Part shown: one piece after another, positions 35,760 to 46,293 of the stretch
Numbering within the stretch: position 1 is the stretch's first letter
Layout of the letters: each line of letters opens with the position of its first letter
The notes under the pieces: generated by a model
The model's input: only the letters and a program-made list of their open reading frames with translations
Told to the model about the DNA's origin: nothing
Database searches by the model: none
DNA from: Rhodamnia argentea
Taxonomy: Eukaryota > Streptophyta > Magnoliopsida > Myrtales > Myrtaceae
Assembly (NCBI RefSeq): GCF_020921035.1
Contig: NC_063150.1
Location: 1,674,001 to 1,738,000 of the forward strand
Reading direction: 5' to 3'
Length of the DNA stretch: 64,000 nucleotides
Position numbers and translations under genes: made by a program

Positions 35760-38666
35760 CTAATTATGATTACTTGGCTATTTATTATAGTCGCCAAAGC
35801 AAACCACGATGGAAACCACAGTGAGATGACTCATACATCAAGAACCCAAAGAGAGTTCAAGTCCCTCATTCAATATTGAGAGCGTGAAAAAGACAAATAA
35901 AAACTCTGGTTTGTCTCCAGATAACAGCAGTCCTGGCTTGCCTTGGTCTGTAGATAGTTGACAAAGTTCGACAGCACAAGGGATGTGGCTCTAACTCGTC
36001 AGTGCATTCCCCAGTTCACAATTTTAAGAAGATATCTGCAAAAGAAAATCAAAACACCCCACGTTAGCTAGAGTATATCGATGATACACCAAAATGGCAC
36101 AGTAATTCTAGCAAACGCCAGTCTTACAACACTGATCCTTTTGTACGCATCCAATCATGAGATCTGTAAACGAGAATTATAGAAACCAAACATAGCAGAA
36201 GATAAGGAAGGGCACTCCATTACTGCTACTGGAGGTGGCGCTAGAAAGATCATTCAAAATGTTCCAAAATAACAATCCACTAAAACCCATCAAAGAAGAC
36301 CCAGATACGAAGTTTTTGTCATGCAGATGATATATAGAAAACCAGGGCATCACATCACGGGAACAGCAACAAAGCAGAGAACTTTAACGTTGGTTTGAGA
36401 ACTTCATCAAACAGCTAGCAGACATTGCACTGGCAACGTACGAGCATGAGGGAGGGTCACGGTATGTATCTGAACAAACAATCCGATCCCGAAAGCTTTA
36501 GCCCAGGCCCTTCAAAGCGATTCATACAAAGCAGTTTCATTTCGCATTCACAGTGGAAGAGAATTGCGCAAAACGGGGAAGAGAGACGGGGAAAAATGGA
36601 AGAGACATGGGCATCGATTTAAGACACCCGCAGGAGATGGCAGATTCACTCCAAAAGGGTCGCTCGGAAGCTGAACACCGAGCTTGTCACCTGCCTGCCG
36701 GTGGAGACTCCATGAACTGGGAAGCTGCTTGTGGAGGGGTAGCATTTTCATATCTTCTACTACTCTGCATCATGTCATGCTAGTTGTAGGTTTTGTAGCA
36801 TGGTACGTCCCCCAAATTTTCTGGAATGTTCAATCAGGTCTTTGAATAATTTTTTTTTATGCAATTGGGTCCTAATATTATGTTTTGCTCCAGTTGCTCT
36901 TAACCGTCAAAATCAGGGACTTAAATACTGACTTGGCACCATTCGTGACATTTCAAAAATAGAAATGATTTGGAATTAAGGAATAATAAAGAAAGGAAAT
37001 ACTGAAAAGGAAATATATCAAGCCTAGGTCGGTGACGCCTAGCTAGGCGAGGCCACGTTAGAGGTCCTGCGGCCGGAGCGATGCCCGGAGGGTTGCACAA
37101 CACCAAGCCATGAGAGTTGGCGCAAGCATTGTCCGGCGATGTCAGGTGTTGCACAACCTTAGTGATCAACAATCGAGGTAGCTTGGGCCAAATTTGGCCT
37201 TCGTTGAGGTCTCTCTTCCCCAGTGATGAGTTCCTAAGGGTATCTCGACGCCGACGCCGACGCCGGCGATGACTGACAAAGGCTCGGTGGCCCAAGCATG
37301 TGCGTGAGCAATGCCGATGCCGCCTCCCATGTCTCTCCTCTCTCTCTCTCTCTATGGGTTTGATTTTTATTTTATTTTTCAGTATATTAAAGTTGATCTA
37401 GTCAACACCTGAAAATTACACCTAAGCACCGATTTATCCAACCAGCATTGACATAACGCTTATGTATCAGTTATGTATCAGTCTCGGTTAGTATTTCTTT
37501 TTCTTTTCTTTTCTTTTTTCCAACAGAGTGACAAACTCAAACCACAAAAAAAAAGATGTACTTTAAGGGCACAATTGTAAAAAAAAAAAAGTTCAAAAGC
37601 CTGAAGGAACTATTTACAAAAATTCGGTAACTGAGATGCCTTTTTCTTGAAAGGGAAAAAAAAACAGAGAGAACATATCTTCTGTAAGCAACTCCATCGA
37701 GCAACAGCACTCTTATGCACATTAAAAGTTACATATTAAAGAGAACAAGCATGTCGATCTAAGAAACTCAAGGTTAAGTCGAGAATCCAAGGAATGATAC
37801 ATTTAATCGTTAATAGAATCATTAAGCGAAAACTTGATAGGAGCCAAATTTCAATATCGATCAATCGAAAGTTGGTGCTTTTTTATAAGACGACAAAACA
37901 GTTGGCTAGAATTCATATCCGACCCAAAGTTAATATTGTTCACAAGACAAAAAAAGGAAGTTCAAGCCAGAATTTATGGTCATGTGACCACAAATCATTG
38001 CCTCTCACTATAGCATTAATTGAGTGACATTGCTCATAAGCCACACTTTATTGGACCTGTAAATATTCATGAAGTTGACTTATATATAGCCTAATTATAA
38101 TTAATAGATTTATTATCATCAGTCTTGAGCTTCCTTGCTCACACTTCGTAGAGCTGTAGTGATTTGCCCAGTAGGTCGTTGGCGTTTCGTTGGCCCCTTA
38201 AACCGATCATTCCGGCAGCAGGCAGGGTAGTTCCAGTTCCCAATCTCTTTCAAATTCTATTTAGGGAGCCCAAAAAAGAGAGAAAAGGGAGAGAAGCGTC
38301 AAACAAATCACCTCAAAAAACTCTTCTTGCCTCCGGTGTTTCATGACTGCATGAGGCAAATCATGAGATGGATATTACAATTCTGCGAAACCGCAAGTGC
38401 GAATGAGGGCTGACATGGTTCTGCCACTCACCGTAACTTCGGCTCTCATCTTGCCCAGTCCATGAAGTTAGGAGCGTGTTCATGGTCCTTGGTTTACTTC
38501 TGGTGCCATCCCTCGTCATTGATAAAAGAAAAGAATTGATTCCAAGTTCCAACTGTACCATCGCCTATCGCTGGTTCTCGTGAAAGTTAATCAATCTGGC
38601 AGTGCCACTGATGGCCCGAATTTAACCGAACCGCCGCCAACAGAAACCAAAGCAGAGCCAAACAAT
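35760..38666. other. PRORP1 upstream region and intergenic repeat
   Basis: An acceptor-like CTTTTGCAG on the minus strand ends at 36,036, and a donor-like CAG/GTGACA lies near 36,690, suggesting a 5' UTR intron of PRORP1. From about 36,790 to 37,620 the sequence has transposon-like arms around a GC-rich core with a CGACGC repeat at 37,247-37,266. The stretch up to 38,666 should include the QTRT2 3' UTR. No other gene is supported. Confidence 0.45.
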
Positions 38667-41600
38667 TCACACATGAACAGCAGAAGCAGCCAAGTGCTCC
38701 CGCCTATCGTGGATGAATTTCTCTCGAAATTGTTCAAACTTGCCTTCCTTAATTGCTTCTCGTATCAAATGGAAGAAACCAAGAAAATGGTGGGTATTAT
38801 GACTGCAACAGAGATGAAAGAGAGGGTAAATAAAAAATGACTCTTGAAAAGAAGTGGTAACCTTTCATGACAAAGTCAAGGGGAAGAGGAGTACATTTCC
38901 AGCAGAATCTGAGCAAGCATCTCGTGAACGTTGAGAAGGTGATTTATATACGCTTTCGTATGATTCTTGCATGTATAGCAGCTGCAGTTTTGGACTACAG
39001 GTGTAGTGTCTTTCCTGGAGCATATGAAGGTAATCGATTCAGATATTATGCAATGCGGATGTGCCTCCATTATGACAAAAAAGTGCAAGGAGAACAAACA
39101 AAGCTAAGGCACTAATACACATGTTCAGACAAGAATGCTGAAATTAGTCAGATCATGCCACAAGGACTACTAAATGGGATTAGTCCATTTCATGAGAAAC
39201 ATGGACTACCAAGTGAACTCTTCCGATAGATCACGTTGTCATGTCTATGAATCAAAATGAAGCAAGCAAAGATCTGATCAGTTACCGGTAAACAGTTGCC
39301 CTCAGATTGATCTTTGTCTGGTCACTTCCTATGTCACTCGAATAAGGAATTAATTCACTAACTCCAATTTTGTCAAGTGGAAAGGTAAGTGCGAAACCTC
39401 CAATAGTAATGTGGTAAATATACCTGCCAACATTCATTTGATCAATCAGTTCTGAGCCAAATCATGACAGCAAATGAAGAAGTTCCAGAGTAGACGGCTA
39501 AGTTGCATACGTAGTATCAAATAGATCAATTCCAGCAGCAACACCTTGTAGAACCTCCTCTGCACAATGAATAACCATAAACTTTCAATTTGCAAGGATT
39601 TATTGGTGACAATTAACTTTTTTAAAGAAACATATCAAAAAAGGATAATTAATCACATTAAGATTTCAAATTCTGAACTGAAATGATCATAGAACAGCTG
39701 ATGGTTTAACATACTCTGAATATAATCCAGGATTGCCAAAGAGCACCTAGCATCCTTGTCCAATTACAAGGATAACTTCTTTACAAACAGCTGACACTTG
39801 AATGCTTCCCAGAACAATAAAAGTACAGGAGACAAGCAAGAAAAACTGGAGGGAATGAACCTCATACCAGGTAGCCCGAGACCGCAGACTAGGCGAGGCT
39901 TCTCTTCAGGCAAGTTATCCTGACGACAGTAGCAGCATCAAATTTACTAAGAAATCGAAAAATGAATCATCCAGCATTGGAACCAAATGATTTTGGAAGC
40001 TCTGCTTGAAGCGTTTGCCAAAAGCCATAGAATAATTGCTCCATTTAAGGACCAGGATGATAACACACATCCACTTGAAGAAATTAAATTGCAAAAGATA
40101 ATCACTCTGCAGGAATTAAGCACTGTTTAGAAACTCCGACTCCTCAAAGAACCATACTATGCATACTTAGCCATTGGAACAAGCAGCCAGTCGTGGAAAA
40201 TGGCAGCTTGCAGGTAAAATAAACAAACCAACATTGAATACCACACATTGACTCTGACATATTTATTCCTAACAGCTGTAGTTAACAACAAAATGCCTTG
40301 CATGTCGCACCAAGCTCTTCTGATCTCAAGTCATGGGCATCAAACACAGCGTGATGAATTAATCAGCTATAAGGTGAGTTGGAAGTTACCACGACAAACA
40401 TATATGTAAGATGTACGGGAGATAAACATAGTTGTAGCTCCACATAATTATAACAGAGTTCGTGCAAACTTCATGACTTCATTTATCCAATATAATCTAG
40501 TCTTTTACTTACATCTTCTACATGATTGTGAGCCAGAAAAGAGTTGGAAGAGAAGGAAATACAGGAAACAGAAACTGCCACTCAACAAACTCATACAATA
40601 TACATGCCTACCAATTGAGCATACAGACTGCCCAAATTTAAAAGCAAATTTCCTCTGCTTAGTCTGTTGAGTTCAGTCGTGATAGTTTATGAGGTGAACC
40701 CAGCTGTAAAAGCAGATCGAGTATAAAAGTAGACCAGGTTGTACTCTAGACTCGATAGAGTCAAAAGGCAATCATCCACAAATTCTTCCAAGTTAATGCA
40801 TGTAGAAAGTTGGGAAACTAGAGAAAACAAGCTCTTACACAAACAGCTTTAAGTAGAGCAGGACGTTCATCCATGCTCTCGCCGAGCCCAAACCCCCCTA
40901 TCCAATAACCTGTGGAGAGCACAATTTCTAACTATTCAAATAGGAAATCAAGAAGAAACGTTAATCACAATGAATTTACCTAAAAAAATAAAAGTCAGGA
41001 ACAAGTGTAAGTATGAGCAAAAAACAGAGCCACCTTGCAAATTGACTTAAACAAATATGACATAACCAGCGTTATTAAAAATGTATAGCAATAGGCCATG
41101 TGATTTTCTAAAGATGGTTACTTTAACAGGTCACTGACATCCCACTGGTAGAAGCTATAGCGAAACAAGTGGGAAGTACCTGATACGTTTCGTTTAGCAA
41201 CTTCTTCAGCACATAGTTGCCGCTGCTGCACATTAGCTCCACCAACAATGGAACCAAAGATGTCTCCACCTAACTAGAGATGAATTTTAGAGCATTTGCA
41301 TTCGTATCATTCTGAAATAATCTTACAATCTTCTAGAAGCAAAATAAAAGTCCCCAATTTAACAATCTACCATCCTTGAAAGTGCATAAATGACCATCAG
41401 ATGAGATGGCTGGCAACTTAGTAAGTTGAAAGTTCAAACAAATAAGCTAGATTGATTAGGCCATGAAACTTATGGCAGAAAGCGTAGCATACACAAATTG
41501 CTACTAAATTGCCCAGCACAAAAAGCTATTTACCTAAAGCAGCTCTTGTTCCTTCAACTGCCTATTTTAGTATGGAAAAAGCTGCACCCTGGTAAGGAAC

Positions 41601-42993
41601 AAAATCATTTTGCATTTCATGTTTTCATTTTAGAGTGGCGCAATCCTTTTCATGCTGATTGATTCCAATCAAAAAATTTCTGATTCACAGTAGTTCAAGG
41701 CACTAAAATGAAAAATGAACATTGGTTTTGTACCGGCCTCAATGCGATGCATTCATCAAGCCACCTGATAGTTCGATCCACAGAGGAACTGTTTCGCTTT
41801 GCAGATACCCAAGTTGGCACCTCATCAGCCAATGTGACCCAGATGTCGGGCCTCATCGAAGAAATCATTTCCATGTATTCTTTAGGTTTAATCTGCAATA
41901 GCAAAATCATGCAACAATTCCAAGCAGTTCCTTTGGTGAATGGTCCAAATCAATTGAATACAAGGGGAAACCATTAGTTTACCAAACAACGGCCACATGG
42001 AGTCTCGAACGATGCTCCGACTTTATTAGTTCCTTCAGATGCAGGAAGGCATTGAATGGAATCCCTCGGAACAGCTACCAACCCATACTCATGCAAACAA
42101 AGCATCTGGTGGAGACCTCCAAGATTTGATATTGTCTGCGTCGAAAGTCCCTCTAAGCTACGGTAACAAAAGATCACAGGTTTCAATAAACTTGATCCCC
42201 AATGAAGAATATTCGCATGAGTCACGCGTGCTAAGGTTTACACTTCCAAAACCACTACTTTAAACTACTCAAGAATCAGAGACAGCACCTGAAAAGATAA
42301 AACAAACTGAAAATGATGAACATTACTAACACAGACTTTTTTCCACAAGCAACGTTGGCGTTCATTCACAGGCATAAGTAACTACATGGGCGACTGTATT
42401 CACGCTCATCAAGACTGAAACTTCCCACAGGAAGCATCAAAACTGGTTTTTGCTAACAACCACCTTTAGGCAACTTAATGAGAAGCTGTAACAAAACTAT
42501 CTGAGACACTTTAAAAACCGACAAAAGGCACAAAATTTAAGCAAACCACCTGCTTTGAACATACAATTTTACGCGCCCACGACAAATTCAATGAGAATTG
42601 ACGAGCGCCCCACAAGTTTCGCTTTCTTGTTCTTTCCCAGCCGCAGTACCATCACCAACAGAAACGAGAAAGACCACACACCCACACTCAAACAGTTCAA
42701 CAACATCATGGCATTTTACAGTGGAAGATAAAGGAGCCAAAAAGACTAGGAGAGAGAGAGAGAGAGAGAGAGAGAAGCACGTACAAGTGAAGAGGGCTGA
42801 ACTGAAGGAGGCGAGAGTCAGGGGAAGGGAGAGAAGGGAGGAGGTCAGGAGAGATGAAGCGAGGCAGGCATTTGCGGGTGGGCAGAAGCAGAGACGGCGT
42901 CTCTATCTCCAACGGGCACGGGCAGCTGCTGCCCAGCTGGAGCACTCCCGCCCGCGCCGTCCCGTTGCTCCATGCCTTCACTGCGTACTGCAT
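38667..42993 (-). CDS. QTRT2: QTRT2, accessory subunit of queuine tRNA-ribosyltransferase, 11 exons
   Basis: Exons on the minus strand are 42993-42785, 42157-41983, 41892-41734, 41561-41534, 41269-41180, 40909-40839, 39919-39868, 39559-39511, 39423-39286, 39014-38895 and 38802-38667, coding 408 residues. With the QTRT1 subunit this family exchanges guanine 34 for queuine in tRNAs with GUN anticodons. Plants cannot make queuine and salvage it. The TIM-barrel blocks are recognisable: TPSLLLPTRK and SPLHFLEGL at the N-terminus; RPDIWVTLADEVP; GGDIFGSIVGGA; YWIGGFGLGE; RLVCGLGLP; GIDLFDT; and DQTKINLRA. The zinc site is complete: CSCYTC with the histidine 26 residues after the last cysteine (LLEIHNTHH). 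Exon 4 is a 28-base micro-exon. The start is the only ATG in frame and aligns with the family N-terminus. Microsatellites stand on both sides of exon 1. Confidence 0.93.
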
Positions 42994-43017
42994 CGTCTCT
43001 CTCTCTCTCTCTCTCTC
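42751..43017. repeat. Two GA/TC microsatellites bracketing QTRT2 exon 1
   Basis: On the + strand (AG)n spans 42,751-42,774, just inside intron 1, and (TC)n spans 42,996-43,017, ending two bases from the start codon. On the gene strand these are a pyrimidine tract right after the donor and a GA-rich leader right before ATG. They are inverted relative to each other. Confidence 0.85.
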
Positions 43018-43331
43018 CGCCTTCTGTTAACGCCGGGAGGAAGACAGGGTTTTGGGTTTTGGGCGTTTCCTTCCTCTGTGTGTGCCCGTCTTCTTCGTTT
43101 TACGACTCTTTTAGGAAAATTACTCTTCTTTTTTAATTCAATCGTGTAATTTTGGTTTGTATTTTGTTTTTTTAATCGAAGGTTTGTACTTTTTTTTTTT
43201 TTTGGGGCAAAAAAGGTTTGTACTTGATTTGGCACCAATTTTTCCAGTTTTAGTTCAATCCAATCCACATACTGAGTCTGACCCCAAAAAAAAAAAATTC
43301 CACATTCTGAGTACGGAGGGAGATAAATGGA

Positions 43332-43641
43332 AGCAAAAGAAATTGTTGAGGCGGGACTAACATCAATCATCAGATCGGCGGCCGGAGGCATGTTGTCGTC
43401 GGTTTCGGTCATTGACCCACAATTCAAACTTTACCAATCGATGTGGACGAGTAATTGCCATCCAAGGTCATGGGAGCCACAATGGTAGCAAAAGAAATTG
43501 TTGAGGCAGGACTAACGTCGATCATCAGATCGGCGACCGGAGGCATGTCGTCGTTGGTTTCGGTCCTTGACCCACAATTCAAACTTTACCAATGGACGTG
43601 GACGAGTAATTGCCATCCCAGGTTAAGGGAGCCACAATGGT
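43332..43641. repeat. 155-bp tandem duplication, two copies
   Basis: AGCAAAAGAAATTGTTGAGG recurs at 43,332 and 43,487, and the match continues to GAGCCACAATGGT with only about 5% differences. Both copies stay open on the + strand and encode closely similar peptides (EIVEAGLTSIIRSA.GGM). No start context, splice site or known family supports a gene. Confidence 0.8.
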
Positions 43642-44620
43642 TGCCGCTGTGACATGGAACACAATCACATCGTTACGAGGAGCCCCATTACTCGAACTCG
43701 ACCGTCTTTCCTCATTGTGCCACGCAATTTGATCGAAACAAATTTATCTCTTATGATCAATACGGTCTTCTGTCTTGGAGTAGATTAGTCTATATTTTCC
43801 TCTAATCATACTTCTAATTGGCAGGTCACGAGGAGCCGTAGACATCATCAAATAAACAAAATTAATTACATGTTAATGTAAAAAATATCGTGTGTTGTAA
43901 ACCACCAATTAGGAAAACGGTCGGATGATCTCGAACTTGGAAACCGTGGCCCTAAGCAATCTGCCTGGCTTTCATAGTGACATAAGCTGTTACCTTACTG
44001 TCGGGTGATGAAATAAGTATGCCATAATGTGAATCCAAGGGAATTAAAGTAAAGAGATGTGCTTATAAATCAGATATGGTGTTTTCCTAAATAGTCGCGG
44101 GGAGAGTTGATCTCATTATGTGCTAGCTAATTGCTCGGTGAACATCAAGCTTTTAATTCAATCCCCTATATTGACGGGTTTTTTTTGTTCAGACCGTAAC
44201 ATGAAATCAATCAATAACCCAATAAAAAAAAAACAGCTAAAAAATGCATCATTATTGAATTTATTGGTTTGATTCGACTCGGTTCAGCTCGGACTATACA
44301 TTTCCTCGGTTGCAACCTTCTAATTCTCAAAGTACTTTACTTTCATAAAACAACATACGATGAGAGGATTCCTTGACGATTCATGCACCAAGGTTAGGAA
44401 CTCACGGGTAGGGAATGTTCCCCTGTAGTTATACATAAGTTTCCAAATATACCAGCCTCCCTGACAATCGGTTCATCTCAATGTCCCTACACTTGCAAGT
44501 TTGTAAGTGACTCCTAGGGACTGTCTCGTCTTCACTTATGATCCCCGCCAACCCCAACTACCCAAACGGCAAAATCCCACTTCCTCGCTGTCCCCAACAA
44601 GATCCCCACTCAAAGAAACC

Positions 44621-44644
44621 AGAGAGAGAGAGAGAGAAAGAGAG
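44621..44644. repeat. GA microsatellite in the RALF 5' UTR
   Basis: A (GA)n tract interrupted by AA ends three bases before the start codon of the RALF gene. Confidence 0.85.
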
Positions 44645-44646
44645 GC

Positions 44647-45054
44647 ATGCCCAAGCTCAACCCTAAGCTCAGCTCCATCACTTTCTTCCACCTATCCCTC
44701 CTCTTCATCCTCATACAACTCACAAACTGCAATGGGGTATCCATGCTAGGCCTCAGTTCACTGAGAAGCAGCAGTCTTGATCTTCTTCTGGAGAGGCCAT
44801 CATGCTTGGAGGCCGCCATTGGTGAGTGTGTGACAGAGCCAGAGATGGAGTGGGAGATCAGCCGGAGAGTGCTGGCGGCGCAGCAGAGCAACAAGAGGTA
44901 CATCAGCTACGAGACGCTAAGGAGGGACGCGGTGCCGTGCCAGAGGTCGGGGGCATCCTACTACAATTGCCCAGGTGGGCAGGCCAATCAGTACAACAGA
45001 GGGTGTGCGATCATCACTGGGTGTGCACGAAACGTCAGAGACATCAAGACTTGA
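44647..45054 (+). CDS. RALF peptide hormone precursor (RALF24/31-like)
   Basis: This is a single-exon gene of 135 residues. RALF precursors are secreted, cut by a subtilase, and the mature peptide is sensed by FERONIA-type receptor kinases with LORELEI-like partners, raising apoplastic pH. Visible here are a signal peptide (residues 1-30, hydrophobic core ITFFHLSLLFILIQL), an acidic propeptide, the RRVL cleavage site (73-76), the receptor-binding YISY motif (85-88) and the four conserved cysteines C98, C108, C120 and C126 in the ASYYNC and RGC..I.GC contexts. The tail ARNVRDIKT resembles the RALF24/31 branch (from memory) rather than RALF1/23/33. The usual ITRC arginine is glycine here (IITGC). 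It lies between QTRT2 (divergent) and RAD50 (convergent). Confidence 0.95.
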   Translation: MPKLNPKLSSITFFHLSLLFILIQLTNCNGVSMLGLSSLRSSSLDLLLERPSCLEAAIGECVTEPEMEWEISRRVLAAQQSNKRYISYETLRRDAVPCQRSGASYYNCPGGQANQYNRGCAIITGCARNVRDIKT

Positions 45055-45066
45055 AAGAGTTTCATC

Positions 45067-45104
<38 letters not shown>

Positions 45105-46293
45105 TGATGTGATCATTGCTCTGTGATCTATTTGAAGTGGTGACACAACGTTATCGTTTTGATTTCGCTCTATGAAAATAAAGAGAATTTGGTGTTTGGT
45201 CTTTCTCGGCTTGGTGTTTTCAGCATTTTTTTTTTTTTTTGTATGCTATAAAACAGGACAATGTGCCATCATCAGTAATCTAATTACATGTTTCTCTTGC
45301 CTAGAGTTACGTACTACCGTTACATTTCCAAGGGTGTGGGCATTAAGGACTTCAATTTTTTGTCTGTTTCCAGCCTCCGGAGAGAATTTGTGCTTGAAGA
45401 ATAGAATTTTTTTGCTGATTCATTTCTTCAAATCAGTTTGTCTAAGGACAATGTCATTGGTTTGTGTATTTTCATTCTGTATAAGCATATATCACAGATC
45501 TACTTAGGCCGATGAGAGCGACATCAAACATTGGAGCACCGTTGATCCACAATGTAACAAGTACTCAAGGAGATTCCAGGCAGCCAAGGACTGGGACCGG
45601 AGCATGCGTCTTTTCTCATTACGACTACTCACTTGATTGTCCAGGGCCAATTGGAGTGTGCCGAAAAATCACATGAGAAGTTTGTTTCACCGCTCCTATG
45701 TCCCCTCCAGCTTTCTGCATATGTATATGACAAAGCAACAGAGCCAGACTGTTAGTCTTCTGATAACATCTGCACGAACAGATTTTGAGCTTTTGCAATT
45801 TCAAATGAGAAGGCAGGAAGCCCCGGCTTCGGATGGACACGACACATTCTCAAGGAACAACATGGATTTTGCAACAGAAAATGACAGGATTTCATAATTT
45901 TACTTACATTTGCATAGTCCAGAGTACACTTAAGTTCAATGCATAGTCATTTACAGAAAACCCTCATGTGGTCTCCTAACTAAAGAACATTACACGGAAA
46001 ATGCATTTCAGATCAACATTTAACCCAGTATAACCCTTGTCGAGCACACACCTCAAATTCTCACACAAAAAATTACTCCAAGTGTCATCATTGCACTTTT
46101 TGACATGCCATCTTTACTGAAGTATGAGCATGAGTAGCTCCACAAATCCAAGCAATGAGAAAAGGCGAAAGTAGAAAAGTGAACATACATAAGCTACTAG
46201 AAAGCTCATGTCCATCCAAGGAAACGAGTCGCAACATATACTTCACATGAATTCTGAGAAGACATCTACCATATGAGGACAGAATCTTCATCT
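45055..46293. other. Convergent 3' flank between the RALF gene and RAD50
   Basis: A (GA)n tract (45,071-45,100) lies in the RALF 3' UTR. The far end should hold the RAD50 3' UTR. Short frames at 45,172-45,507 and 45,637-45,897 match no family I know and lack splice context. Confidence 0.5.
45071..45100. repeat. GA microsatellite in the RALF 3' UTR
   Basis: A perfect (GA)15 tract starts 17 bases after the RALF stop codon. Confidence 0.9.

Larger units (their letters stand above)
42994..44646. other. Divergent intergenic region between QTRT2 and the RALF gene
   Basis: It contains the two promoters and a 155-bp tandem duplication at 43,332-43,641. The remaining sequence up to 44,500 is AT-rich with no supportable gene. 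A GA microsatellite at 44,621-44,644 sits directly before the RALF start codon. Confidence 0.5.

Noticed and set aside
36921-37295. A 124-codon minus-strand frame starting with a run of arginines
   Set aside because: The arginines come from a CGACGC simple repeat in the GC-rich core of a transposon-like block. The rest shows no family.
42598-43149. A 183-codon frame on the + strand
   Set aside because: It is the antisense shadow of QTRT2 exon 1 with flanking microsatellites. The real frame is on the other strand with family conservation.
44610-44903. A 97-codon minus-strand frame and another + strand frame across the RALF gene
   Set aside because: They overlap a RALF precursor with a signal peptide and all family motifs, so they are shadows.
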